Origin: Onthophagus taurus | Taxonomy: Eukaryota; Arthropoda; Insecta; Coleoptera; Scarabaeidae | Direction: 5' to 3' | Length of the DNA: 64,000 bases | Assembly: GCF_036711975.1 (NCBI RefSeq) | Contig: NC_091972.1 | Span: 6,143,001-6,207,000, forward strand | Shown: in pieces, positions 25,067 to 36,659 of the stretch | Numbering within the stretch: position 1 is the first letter of the stretch | How the letters are laid out: every line of letters starts with the position of its first letter | Notes under the pieces: model-generated | Seen by the model: the letters and a program-made list of their open reading frames with translations, nothing else | Told to the model about the DNA's origin: nothing | Databases searched by the model: none | Program-made: the position numbers and the translations under genes

Positions 25067-25756
25067 CAGGCTGATTTATTAGCTCACCATCAAACTTTGA
25101 CATATGATAGCAAAACCAATTACCAAAAAAAAAGTTAATGAACATAAATATGTCCTATTTCAATTATTTACGAAATTATAACACTTTAAATTTTTAATTT
25201 TTATGTCATAATTAACTGCAACAATTTTTTAAAACACAAATATTACAAATATTGTTCAAAATAGCCTCCTTCTGCTAGAATACATGCTTCATAACGACGA
25301 ATTAAAGAGTTCTTCAGCCGAATAAAAATGTCTGGTTGATAAACTGTTCTCGTGTGTTAATTTCCACTTGATACACAATTTGTTTCATTTGACCCCATAA
25401 GTAGAAATCCAATGGATTAAAGCCGGGGGATCTAGGTGGCCAAGCAACTTGTTTGGAAAATATTGGTTTAACCACTCGACAACTACTCTTCCGCGATGAG
25501 GTGAGGCACTATTGTGCTAGTACCACATATTTTGAATTACATTAAGAGGTATATCTTCAAGTAAATCAAAAAGTGTATTGTTCAAAAAAAATCATGTCCA
25601 TCAAGTACATGCAAACATTGTTGTTAAGTATTCAACCCCAAACGTTGATGCAGAAACTTTGTTGAAATTTCCTTGGTCTAATCGCATGCGGATTTTGTAA
25701 TGCCCAGATATGTTCATTATGATAATTATTTGATGGTGAGTTAATAAATCGCCCTG
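25067..25756. mobile_element. Short Tc1/mariner-type element with transposase remnant
   Basis: A 690-bp element flanked by TA. The ends are CAGGCTGATTTATTAGCTCA and the inverse GAGTTAATAAATCGCCCTG. On the minus strand, about 25245-25500, a transposase C-terminal segment is readable: PPRSPGFNPLDFYLWG, matching the WPPRSPDLTPLDFFLWG signature before the last catalytic aspartate region, and RRYEACILAEGGYFEQ. The rest of the transposase is deleted, so the copy is non-autonomous. Confidence 0.75.
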
Positions 25757-27470
25757 TATAGTTATTACATCACTATGATTTCAATTGTTTTGGAAATTTT
25801 AAATTTCTTTAGAAACATCTCCTTTAAAATAAAAATCCTATCTTCGATTTTGATTCTTGTTCTTCTTCCACGTTTATCACTTCCTCCTCATGTTTTTTAT
25901 CTAAACATGTCCCTCCAAGACTCACCGTTTCCTTTTAAGTACATCCCCCGTATGCTAAAGTGTCTTCGATAGCCAGTAACCAGAAGCAAGCAATGGTTAC
26001 ACACGTGCGGCATGCACGTGTGTACGCGTCGAAGAAGAAATCGGATTGGGAGAAGGGGGGTTTCGTGCGGCGGCGACTTCAGGAATAGATATGAAAGGAA
26101 AAAAAACGTCCGCGGACTGTTGATACTGGCCGCGGCTCCGGTAGAGAGAGGAGAAAGAGCTTGGACGCTCGCGTATGGTAATTAGATCGCCAGATTTATA
26201 GATGCGATTCGCGAGGCTCGCGTATGTGCTGCCCCCTTTTGCCTTCTTCGAAAGGTTCTCCGGCAGCAACAAAAATCCCGTAACCGCCACCGCCGCCGCC
26301 GGTGCAATTACGGTTGCTGAAAATTATTGCCGCGGCGTCCGGTAAATGCGGCGTCTTCTTTATATGTTTATCTCTTCTTGCACGAACTGTTCAGATAAAT
26401 AACACACGGTCGTCGGATAGCGATCTATATAGATACAAGGGCTCCGATAGTAATGTTCAAGTTCTATACTTCATTTGAAAAAAAAACACATTAAGACACC
26501 AAAGTTGATTCGAAATTTCCCTCTCTTAATAAGACAACGCGTTTAAAAAAAATTAAAACCGGATTTAAAAATATGCAAAAAACAATGACACGGTCAAAAC
26601 GACGATTCGAATCGATATCAAAATTGTTTTTTTGTCGTACGATTTGCGGAGCCCCCGATGCGTTGGTGTCCTCGGTTTCCTGCGCCCCCTTTGACCAACA
26701 CTAAATTTATGGTCTTTTCGTCCTCCAATATGGCTTCTTCTTCTTCTCCGGTGGAAGAAGAAGTGATTTAGATCCGCGCTGCAGCAACAGCGGCCACGAA
26801 GAACTTCTTCGGTCACCACGCCGCCACTTAACGAGTTAAGGCATCAATGAGCAGCGCGTGGCGGCGGCGACTCTTGCGCATATGAGCTAAAATGCCAATT
26901 AGGGGACCCCATCTTTGGACGAAAGGGAAACTTTTTTGTAGCCGATAACGTTGATTTATAGTTTTTAAATAAAAACGGTTAATTTTAAGTAATTTTTAAG
27001 TAATTTAGTAAAATTTTATTCGGTGAAAAATATCCTGGTAAATGTGCTAACTGAATTGAAAATGTAGATATGCAATCTGGAAGCTCCTCGGGCGTTGAAT
27101 GTGGACTAATTCTTCAAGTCAACGATATAACTGACACTATTTATCTTTTTGGTTCAATCTGATCACGCTTTGGTAGATTGTCAGAGAATGGTGTTGTTTT
27201 AATCCTTCTTTCTGTTTTAAAAGATGACAATTCATGATAAAAATACAATTTGAATTTTTTTTAATATAATTTTTTAGATTATTAGATAAATGTAAGATAT
27301 GTATATTTAATCTAAGTGTGTTATTGTGTATTTTCTGGGTACAGTGTTTTTAGAAGTGCAAAAATCATGCTACTTCTATTAAATCCATGTTTTATTGAAA
27401 TCTATAATCGGCTGATTATAGTCATATGTAATATAATATTCATGGTATAAAGGTTTTTATGGCAGATGTT
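25757..27470. other. Gene-free sequence with two GC-rich blocks and paired E-boxes
   Basis: GC-rich blocks lie at about 25990-26460 and 26600-26920. In the first, ACACACGTGC (25999-26008) and its complement GCACGTGTGT (26014-26023) form a 10-bp inverted repeat with a 5-bp spacer, giving two CACGTG E-boxes. Open frames in these blocks overlap on both strands and are not convincing. Candidate regulatory DNA. Confidence 0.3.
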
Positions 27471-27474
27471 AACT

Positions 27475-27625
27475 GAACTAAAACTAGAACTGACACTAGT
27501 CTTAGAACTAGAAACTTTCAGGTTAAGCTGTACGCCTTTTGAAAAAATGTTTGATGTTTCAAATATCATGTTGTAACCTTCTTCAGAAACAAGTTCGAAG
27601 TTCTAGGTCTAGTGTTAGTGTTTTT
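27475..27625. repeat. Diverged copy of the CTAGTTCTAGGTCTAGTG repeat
   Basis: Contains ACTAAAACTAGAACTGACAC and, about 120 bp on, the inverse AGTTCTAGGTCTAGTGTTAG. Much shorter and more diverged than the copies at 8.5, 48 and 58 kb. Confidence 0.6.
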
Positions 27626-30600
27626 TCTATATTTAACTCCTTGTTGTACTAATATAATGAATGCTCTTTCAGCCTCCTATTGCATTAGATAGAAAATTTG
27701 ATTTTGCTCACAATTAAAGACGCAGTTGTTTGCACGTTCGGTAATTTAAAGTATGTTCATAAAATTTACGCTATCCTTCTCTTCAATGACACAGTCTCTT
27801 GTAGAGTCAAAGAAAAGTTCTGATAACATGAAGGAACGATGATGGTAGAAATCAATAACAGTAAATATTTTTCCTTCAAGTTGATGAAAGTGGTAATATA
27901 GCATAATTTCTCATTTTGTTATTTTATCTTCTTGACAAGAAATTAATTTGTAGAAGGACTTTGTCTCTGGTCACCTAATCGGAGTGGTGTGATTTAAGTT
28001 CTGACTATGGCAAGTCTATGACGAGTCAGTAGCAGTAGCTCCTTTGGTAAAGTGTTTTGCACGATTCTGTAAATTTGGTCAATTTCATCAAATCCCATCA
28101 CAAGAATTCAAGCTATTCTTATCATTGTGTCAAAAAATGGGCAGTATTCACAAAACTACGAAGGTAGTTAATGGAAAAAACCGATATTCCGAGCATGATA
28201 CAGAAAAACGTTTAGAACAAAAGTTGTTGCAAATTTTATGCTTAACACATCGTTCTGTAACACATTTGCTCTCATCTGCATCAATTTCGAGAAAAATTCG
28301 AAAATATGAAAATTAAAAGACTTCGAAGTTTCTTCATACTGAGGTTCAATGACTATTCCGGGATAAACTTATTACATGTTTGTTTGAGCTTATACATAAA
28401 GTCAAAATGATCTTTGAGACCCATCCTATTCGACTTTCCTTTAAATTTGATAATCATCGTGATCAAAGCTTGATTAGTTGATGGAAAAAGATAAATTGAA
28501 TCTTCATTTAAGGTAGAATTTGAAATGAAATCCCTCATCTCATTCTGGACTGACTTGAAAGATGGTTTTCTGAATTAAATGTGCATAATTACCAATATGC
28601 ACTATTTTTGCACAACCGATAAAACATATATAAAACGGTACATGTATCTAGATGGTAGTAATTAATGTAATTATGCACTCTATATCTTCACATAGAGTTA
28701 TGGATTAAATTAATTAAAGTAATCTTTTAATTTATAAATGGTATGACAAGGCAGAAAAAAATAATTTTGAACCTACCACTCATTTTATTTTAAATTCTTG
28801 TTATTTGAGAGTAAAATATTGTCAAAAAAATTTTTACTTCCGTTAAACCGGAAAACTCCCCGCTGTGAGTAAGTCACATCCAGAATAAATAAAATAAGCG
28901 GGTCCTAAGCAAAGAAATCTTTTCTCCCAACATATAAAAGGACATATTTTGATGACTCAACGTTTGCCATACACGATAAAGGAAAAAAAAACAAAATAAG
29001 ACAGAAAAAAGAAAAGACAAATGTATGAAACCCGACGGAGACGGTACGTTACTGAAATAAATACACAAAGCTAATGGGTTGGTTTTATTCCAATTAGAAT
29101 ACAGGTGCAGTCGTCGAATGAACGCGTGAGGTACGGGATAAACGTTTGAATAATACAATCGATTTATTAAATACTCTCGAGCACGTGCCGTATTATTGTG
29201 TTTTATTGTCCGAGGAGCGGTCTCGTCTTCGAGTTATAGTGCGTATATATACAACTTGATTCTATGCAAAAGATCTTCTTCAAACTGTGCCTTGTTTATA
29301 AATGATTTTCTAGTCTGTGTTGTTATAGGTTAAAGAATTTTATTAAAAACCTCTTAATAACAATTTAAGGGGGGAAATACATTTATAATCTGACTATAAA
29401 TTATCCTGAGATAGAGTACTTTCTAAATGTTTTTGTACATCTAGATGAAGTAGTAAAGGATGATCCGATCTAGTTGCTTTAGCTTTTTGCCACTCGCATC
29501 ATTTTGGTGGAAACTTAATTGAAATAAATTGTTAAATTAATATTATTGCATAACGTTGCAATTTATAAGTATTACAAACTATGTTCGTGATCATAAAATT
29601 AGAACACGCATTATTGAGCTGTCTTTATCGAATCGTTCTTTTATCGACTCAATATCTTGTTCGGCGATTCATTAGAAGTAGTAGATCTAACTGGACCACG
29701 GAATTGCCCTTAGGGATTTATAAAGATACAGTTTAATCTCGATTAGGTTGTCGGTTTATTATTAGATTTATGGCGTTCGCGACAATATTGTTGTTGTGTA
29801 TGTAGTATAAAAATGTATTGCGTTTTTCTTTCTTTTTATGTTTGGTGACGGCGAAATTCATCAACTCAGCCCGCAAAGTCCGTGTTCTAAAAATAATCTT
29901 ACGTCAGGAAGAGCGGTGTTCCTTTTGCGATTATTCTCGGTTCGCGTGTGGTGGATGGTTTACTATAGAATAGAAAGGATTTACAATTTTACAACCTTAT
30001 GGCGTCAAAAGATTAATTTCGTATATATAGAGAAAAAAAGCATTTTAACACACGAAAAATCTTTCTTTATTTTATAATGACTTTACAAATTCATATCTAT
30101 TTATTTATAACTTACTATTAAGAGTTTGAACGTTTTATTTTCAAATAACCTCGTTAACAAAATCATTAATATAACTGATTCTTGTATCGTCATCATCATC
30201 AACATCATAATGATCGCTTTCGTCATCGTTATTCGAGTAATTAATTTAAGAAATTCTCGAGAGCGATTCTAGGTTTAAGATATCGGGCGGCTTTGCGAGT
30301 TCAACGGATCCCCATGGGTTCTCTCTTCGTTGGACGGATCGTGGGCCGGTATTTTTATGCCCGATGACGGCGACCGATAGCATAAATCTCCATCCTCCCT
30401 AATTCAATTAATTGCTAACTAAATTGTCTACAAATCGTACGGCCTTATTTTACTCGGAACTTTTTTGCTCTTATTGTAGTCAGCCGACGACGACGCCGCC
30501 GCCGCGCGCTTCGCGAACGTGCTCTTTTATCAAAGCCGGACCCCTCTGGTACTTCGCGGACTTTGCGGCGCGCGATCGAACGCCAAGATAACGACCCACG

Positions 30601-30875
30601 GGCCGCCGACGACGACCTTTAATCAAAATCCTGATGCGAAGGAACCCCTTTTTTCCGGAAGGAAAAACTCGAATTCCAAACTTGAAATGAAAGACAGAAT
30701 AAATCGTTGTTTGGAGATGATGACCGTATTGAATGATGATGTTTATGGGTTATATTAATTTTTTCTTTTAATTTCAATGTCAAAAGAGTCAAAATGTTTA
30801 GATATCTCTCTGTGTTAAATATACACCTCCTTATACAGGGAATTTCATATAACTTGCAATACATATATTAATGCT
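27626..30875. other. Sequence without a supported gene
   Basis: A 90-codon frame at 28044-28316 (plus) contains KMGSIHKTTKVVNGKNRYSE, which loosely resembles a transposase helix-turn-helix linker, but this is too weak to call. GC-rich blocks lie at about 29600-29980 and 30240-30680 and may be regulatory. Nothing else is recognised. Confidence 0.3.
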
Positions 30876-30877
30876 AT

Positions 30878-31060
30878 AACCATAGTGAAGAAACTACTAA
30901 AAACTTAAAATGTCCCACATAAAATGCAACATAGCTTAATAGTACAGACATTCGGTAGTTTTGCAAAAGAAAAGTTGACGTCCTTATGACAACACTGAGT
31001 TTTCGGCTGTCTTAAGAGCCGCACGGCTAAACCCGAATGTTTCTAGTTCTAAGTCTAGTG
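30878..31060. repeat. CTAGTTCTAGGTCTAGTG repeat copy, left part, split by an insertion
   Basis: It shares the leader TGTCCCACATAAAATGCA and the following sequence with the copy at 8.4 kb, then runs into the repeat core (CCCGAATGTTTCTAGTTC). It stops at GTCTAGTG, where an element is inserted, and continues at 31837-31890. Confidence 0.8.
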
Positions 31061-31836
31061 CATTGAGGTTTTATATATAATCTAGAGAGCGTATGTGATG
31101 GTGGTGGGGGTAATCAGAAAGTCAGACATGTTGGATGTACCGACCTGAACTTAGCTATAATTTCAAGTCTCTATTGTACCTACAATTATAACCTCATAAT
31201 TCTCATAAACATATTGTTATTTTTATTAAAATTTGATTTTTGCTGAAAGTTTTCGAATTCTTTTCGTTTCACATATGTTTTTTTATAATTTGATAGGTTG
31301 GACGATTATTTACAACCGTCCATAAAATGTTTCTGGTTACTTGACTTGGAATTAACAATTGAAGACCTCGGTATAACAAGGGGACAACTCCTTCTCTTGA
31401 TAAATGGAGCTACTCCCTTCTTGCACCGAGGTCTACAATTGAAGTCCAAGTAAAGTTTATTATTAAGGACTGTTCAGTTTTTTTAAATAAACTAACAATT
31501 ATTTATAAGCAAAGGTTAACGTGATCAATCGGAATTGCTTTAAATATTTTCTTCTTAGTTTATGTTAGGTATAAGGGTTATGGCTAAAAATTATTAAGTT
31601 CTTTTAAAATATCATATAATTAATAATTATTTATCAATAAAAAATTAATGTTTTGTTTTGGTTATTATTTTCTGTCTTTCCAGTTTATAATAATGTAAAT
31701 TCTTGCGTAAGTATATATAAGAATTTCGAATTTCCCGCTGAGTTGGTACATATAACATGGCGACCTTTCTGGCTTCATATTAGGCGTGGTGGGGGTAACA
31801 GCATACGCACTCTAGATGATATATAAGACCTCAATG
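31061..31836. mobile_element. TIR element with perfect 8-bp target duplication
   Basis: A 776-bp element flanked by GTCTAGTG on both sides (31053-31060 and 31837-31844). The first 35 bp (beginning CATTGAGGTTTTATATATAA) and the inverse of the last 35 bp (ending AGACCTCAATG) differ at about three positions. An imperfect 106-bp inverted repeat (31345-31450) lies inside. An 8-bp duplication fits the hAT or P superfamilies; the ends are not diagnostic to me. No transposase. Confidence 0.8.
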
Positions 31837-31890
31837 GTCTAGTGTTAGTTCTAGTTTTAGCACGGCTAAACTCGAATGTTCACTGTATGT
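31837..31890. repeat. CTAGTTCTAGGTCTAGTG repeat copy, right part
   Basis: Continuation of the copy interrupted at 31060 (GTCTAGTGTTAGTTCTAG), including a GCACGGCTAAACTCGAATG segment. Confidence 0.7.
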
Positions 31891-32042
31891 GTTACATATA
31901 AGTGGTTTGCTACTTTACCTAATGCAGAAATATTCCAACATTATGATGATGATTAGCAAATAGAGCAAACGTTTTTCAAAACCGGTCATAATAAGACAAG
32001 ATGCACTGTGCGATAGAAAGAGGCCAAAGTATCCATCTGTAT

Positions 32043-33557
32043 TAGCGATGGGCCAATTCGGGTTTTCGCCAAACCGAGTTAACCGAGTTTAAAATTTGCG
32101 TAAACCGAGTTCAAACCGAGTTGGTAGCAAAAATCTAAAATCTGTAAATTCGCAAACCGCGCACTGGTTTGGATTAGAAAACAGTCTTTCGGGTGGTACC
32201 GAAGTCGCTGGTATGCAGAGGTACTTATGCGCCATTTTAACTAGCTTCGGAAATAGACATTTTTTTTACTCCAGAATTGGAGGGGATCATGTTTTCTGTC
32301 TATGTATGGTAATTCAATATATAGTTTTATCATCGTGGCTGCTGAACAAGTTGTAGTGGAGTTGGACTTCTCGACGGTTTCTGATATTTTTCGGTCTATA
32401 ACATCCCAAGTATCATCTACAATAGTAGAAGTAGAAGCAGCGCCAAAAATAGAAGAGCTATAACAGATGATAGCGATGGATACTTTTCCCCGGATAAAAT
32501 TGCAGTTACCTTCTCAAACGGATGTAAGAACGCCATTACGTCTTCAGCAAATAACCACTCTTCAGAATCCAGATTCGGTGGAGGTGATACCAGTGTCGGT
32601 AAAGTAGCAGAAAACGGAACCTTGAGCTTTAATAGGCATTCAAGCATATGAAATGTAGGTGCTGTTCCAGCAAGTGCGAACATCTCGCTTTAATTTGATT
32701 CATTGCAAATTCATTTGCTTCTGCATGAGGAGCAAAGGATATGCAGATTACGTGCTATGTTTAAAATGTAAAACAATCGCTCGGCATTTATTTATTACTT
32801 GCAATAACTGATTATTATTAGCGGTGGTATCTCCTAAATCAATTCCATCTTTTTCTATACCGTCTTTCACAGCAAGATTAAGAGTGTGGACTACACAGAA
32901 ATGGTTTTGTTTATTTAAAATTTCGCTAACTGCTTTTTTCATTGAAACTGCATTATCTGTAAGTATAGTCACTATTATAGAACTTATCTGTCACTCGTCC
33001 AATATTTGTTGAATAACATTAGAAATAGCTATTGATTGCAGTTTTGGTGGTCACACTAGTGAAACTTTTATTACTGTATGACGTCCAAATATCTAATATC
33101 AAAGCAATATGTTCTACGTCCTGAAACTTTTCCTTACGAGTTGTAGACTCAATGTTATACTTTTCTTCCAACATCTGAGTCAATTTTCCTCGAAGGCAGT
33201 TCATAATCGGTATTTAATATTTTGGTGTAATTGCGCAAACCTTTATTTATGACAAATCCTGAACTATCATTTGAATCAACGCATCATCTCCAGATTTCTG
33301 CAAAAAAATTTGCAGAAAATGGTACGGTTAAGCGAGTTTGCTTGAATCGTTTTATTGGAGGTTCAACATCAAGAGATGAAGAAGAAGCCGGTGGTAGCGA
33401 CAAAGGCCTTTCGATTAAAATGTTCTTTTCAGTTTGATCACTGATGGTCGCGCAAAGTGTAACCTAACTCGAGTTAGTAACGGTTTAACTCGAATTGACT
33501 TGAAATAACCTCAACTCGAGTTAACCCCGTTTGATAAAGCGAGTTGACCCATCTCTA
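32043..33557 (-). mobile_element. hAT transposon copy with 8-bp target duplication
   Basis: A 1515-bp element flanked by a perfect 8-bp duplication ATCTGTAT (32035-32042 and 33558-33565). The ends TAGCGATGGGCCAATTCG and the inverse of CGAGTTGACCCATCTCTA match at most positions. Both subterminal regions are full of repeated AACCGAGTT/AACTCGAGTT words, typical of hAT transposase-binding regions. It encodes a broken transposase on the minus strand. Autonomous hAT elements are usually 2.5-5 kb, so this copy is also internally deleted. Confidence 0.85.
32417..33437 (-). pseudogene. hAT transposase (broken)
   Basis: Minus-strand fragments follow the order of a hAT transposase. An N-terminal linker contains YTKILNTDYELPSRK. 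Next comes a catalytic-core stretch with ALILDIWTSYSNKSF, where the first catalytic Asp of the RNase-H fold sits in LxxDxWTS. Then MTILTDNAVSMKKAVSE with FCVVHTLNLAVKDG (the C-x-x-H-x-L-N-L motif). Finally a segment with FEKVTAILSGEKYPSLSSV before the missing dimerisation domain. Stops and frame changes separate the pieces. Confidence 0.85.
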
Positions 33558-33565
33558 ATCTGTAT

Positions 33566-34964
33566 ATACCATTCATGATTGTTAACTATTTTCCGTTTGG
33601 CCAAAACATTTTCCTATATCCTTCATCTAGCATCTAGCAAATATTGTATTTACAGACACGTCGTGTATGTTTCATTATAACTTTGCTGTTCAATAAAATT
33701 TTTCTGCAAACCTTACATTTATCATTCAAATTAGGAGAATTGAGGTGCTTTGGGTTCTATGTCATGGTGGATGCGTATAATCGGGTTAAAAGTTAGGCAG
33801 GTAAAAGTGAATAAAAGGTTTTCAAAAACTTTAAGTTTTATGAAATTTCCCCAAAATTGATCATCGAGCAAGTCGAAATCAAACTACAACATTCTTGCTC
33901 CTCGTAACGAAAAGTTGGCAAAAAACTTGTTAACTTGTAACTAAAAATCAAAATCCCTAACTTGTAACAAGTTAGGGATTTTGAGAGCACAGATATTCCA
34001 AAATATTCCTTCCAAATAATTATACACATGTGCGTCAGACACAATTTAATTAAAAATCTTTGTTAGTTCATTTTATTTCCGGGGGGCGTTACCCGATCGG
34101 GTGGTCTGCATTTTAGTTCCTATGGTAAACATAAGTTAGCGGCGTCGTCGTCCGAAACGCGCGGACGACGTCGTCGGCTACCGACGACGGCCACTAGAGG
34201 GACGTCGAGGGGGGTTTCTTCGTTCCGATCCGAAGAAGTACGCCGCCGCGGCATTACCATATCAGAGGTCTGCTATGCAAATCCGGAATCAAAGCCGCCG
34301 CTGGCCGACGGAGCCGGTGCGCGGCCGGCAATTGTTTATATCCCTCGTTTGTAGTGAGGTTGGCTGGCTGCCTCTTCTTTGCTGCTGCTGCTGCTCCTTG
34401 TGCTGCCTCTTCTCTTCTTCTTCTTCTTCTTCTACGCGGTCCGAACCGACGACGACGACGACGATCGCATGCTCGCACAGCCCCGATACCGACCGCGCCA
34501 TAACTTTTAAAACGGGCGACGCGACGTCGCCTTAAAAATGTCCCTGCCGGCTCTCTCTCTTCTTAAGCCGCTGCTGAATACCGCCAACTTTGCTGAACCG
34601 CGCACACAGAAGAATAGTTCTTTCAAAACGTATATGGATAGTATATTGATAGTGTAAATGAAAAGAGTGCTATGGAAAATATTGTAAGTTATCATTTTGA
34701 CATCTTTTTAATCATTTCTAAGAAACGTTATATCTAGCACTGCTTTGACTCTTCATTTTTGCATCTTTTTTCTTTATTTGTTAACGAACAGTGCAATAGA
34801 ATTTATATAATAATACAAAAATATCTTCTTTAAGATGTCATTTTTGTTCTCTTTAAATATTTTGGGCAATTACCATATTTCTTAGTATGAGGCAGAATTG
34901 AAACAAAAAATAAAAAACCTTAGCTGCACATAAAACCAGGAACGTTTAAAAGTCAAGAACTCGC
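33566..34964. other. Gene-free sequence; perfect palindrome and a GC-rich block
   Basis: A perfect 16-bp inverted repeat with a 3-nt centre lies at 33949-33983 (CAAAATCCCTAACTTG and its inverse). A GC-rich block at about 34130-34600 holds a (GCT)5 run, a CTT/TTC run (about 34414-34433), GAC repeats, and an octamer ATGCAAAT (POU/Oct-type site) at 34275-34282. Open frames in the block are on both strands and low-complexity. Confidence 0.35.
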
Positions 34965-35270
34965 ATTACTGAGGTGGTCATTAAAAATGTTTTCATGAAC
35001 AGTACGACAGTTCACATGCTTATAAGGTTTTAAGAGGTATGGCTTCACTGGAAATGCATCATCAGCAAACAAAGTAACATGTGACCAGTTTGGAAAAATA
35101 CCGCCGTCTGATTCAGATCCAACATTAATATATCTAAAACAATAATTGGAGTTAACAACATTTGTGGTTGAAGTATTTATAGTGGTGGAGAAACAGTAAA
35201 AATATGTTTGTCATTAACAGCACCACAGCAGTTAGGGGAATTCCAGTAATTTTCGAAACCAACACATTAT
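34965..35270 (-). pseudogene. PIF/Harbinger transposase (HARBI1-like) remnant
   Basis: Minus-strand pieces match the Harbinger nuclease in order across frame changes: EFPNCCGAVNDKHIFTVSPP (functional: FPNCxGAIDGKHVxIxxPP, with the first catalytic Asp; here the motif reads VNDKH), then VGSESDGGIFPNW, then FADDAFPVKPYLLKPY (the GDxAFPLxPYLxxPF block with the second catalytic Asp) and VHENIFNDHLSNAR, matching the IFNYRLSRAR region. Stops and frameshifts make it inactive. Plus-strand sequence at 35330-35600 might be the remains of the partner Myb-like gene; I could not confirm this. Confidence 0.7.
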
Positions 35271-36059
35271 TTCTTCCATTCTTTTTCTGTGCATGAAAAA
35301 GGAAAAAAAAGTTAGTATTTGTTTTTGTTACAGTTTCCACATCGAGAAGACAGTAACGATGATGAAGTGATACAACCTCCACCAAATCCAAATCGATCAC
35401 AACCGACAGAATCAAGTTTACAAAAATTACAAGATAGCTGTTAAAGAAATAATAAAATACTCCAAAGGACAAAATATAGAACAGCTACGTGAAATAGTTA
35501 CAAAACTTTGTAATATCTACGCAAATCTAAGTATGGATGCTTCAGAATCAGAACTTTTGGTGCATGTAGGTGTGACATTAAATAAATTACTATTACAACA
35601 GTCGCAACAGTCACAATGTTGAAGGTGTTACAAGACATGGTGTTCCCAAACGGCTTCTTCACCTCATTTTTCTACGTCATCTTTAGCACAATCTGTGTGC
35701 ACAAGTCCGTCATAAAACGCACAGTATTTATTAAGGCTAAACGACGATGGCCTGGGTTCACTCTCAACATTTCAGGTTTTTCACTGTTTACTATTAGGGG
35801 AGACCGGGGATATAATGGATAGCTTAATATTTCGTGCATTATTGCAGTTAAACATTTCAAATTTACACAAAAGATGGCTCTAGTGACATGCTTTATAGTG
35901 TACATTCACACGTGTATGAAGTTCATTCGCGGATTTAGTCGTTAGTTATGCGTTGTAGCTGTTTCATCGGTTTTATTTGGGTAAAAGTTGCAGTTATTGC
36001 TAATCTCAAAATCTTTTTACGAGTTTTTAAGTTATCAGAGGCAACATGAGGATAAATTG

Positions 36060-36650
36060 GACAACTGTTCAAAGTATCCCTAACGAATTATAGAGCAAAT
36101 CATTCTATTATTTCAGGACTAAGTATACCGCAAAGTTACAATAGGGTGACAAACGGCGATTTTACGGGAGATGTTATAAAAAGGGCCGTATTGACTGTAA
36201 TAGAAGAACATATGAGTCTGCTGCGACAATTTATGATGTGAAAAAGTCCTCACTCGCTAATTATGGGAAGAAAACAAGGCACATTGGTATAGAAAATGTT
36301 AACTTTTCGCCCAATTTTGCACAAAGACAAATATTTACCAAAGAATACGAAACTAAACTTGTGGAATACCTATTTGTTCCAATGTAGCATTTGAATATGC
36401 TCAAAAAAATTCTTTGAAAATGCCCGAGAAATGGGCTATACATGAAATGGCGGGTGAAGATTGATTTTCAGGGTTTATGAAGAGAAACTCGTCATTATCC
36501 ATTAGAACTCCTGAGGATACACGTTTAGCTAGGATGACTAGCTTCAATCCAGAAAATGTGAAAATATTTTTTGATAAATGAAAAGTTATTTCCAGATATG
36601 GATTTTCATCATATGAAATTTACAATCTAGATGAGGTAGGTTCTAGTTTT
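36060..36650 (+). pseudogene. pogo/Tigger-type transposase remnant
   Basis: Plus-strand pieces in order: PQSYNRVTNGDFTGDVIKRA (the psq-type helix-turn-helix start of pogo transposases), KSSLANYGKK, MPEKWAIHEMAGEDWFSGFM (CENP-B-type DNA-binding region, W-x-x-G-F-M), [20 protein letters not shown], and YEIYNLDEVG, matching the catalytic N-x-D-E-T-G with a Thr-to-Val change. Several frameshifts and stops. A possible left end, GGGGAGACCGGGG after TA, is at about 35796; the right end was not found. The downstream catalytic half is missing. Confidence 0.75.
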
Positions 36651-36659
36651 AAGAAACAA

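Noticed and set aside
28044..28316. 90-codon plus-strand frame as a transposase N terminus
   Set aside because: The resemblance to a helix-turn-helix linker is too weak, and no terminal repeats or downstream catalytic motifs were found.
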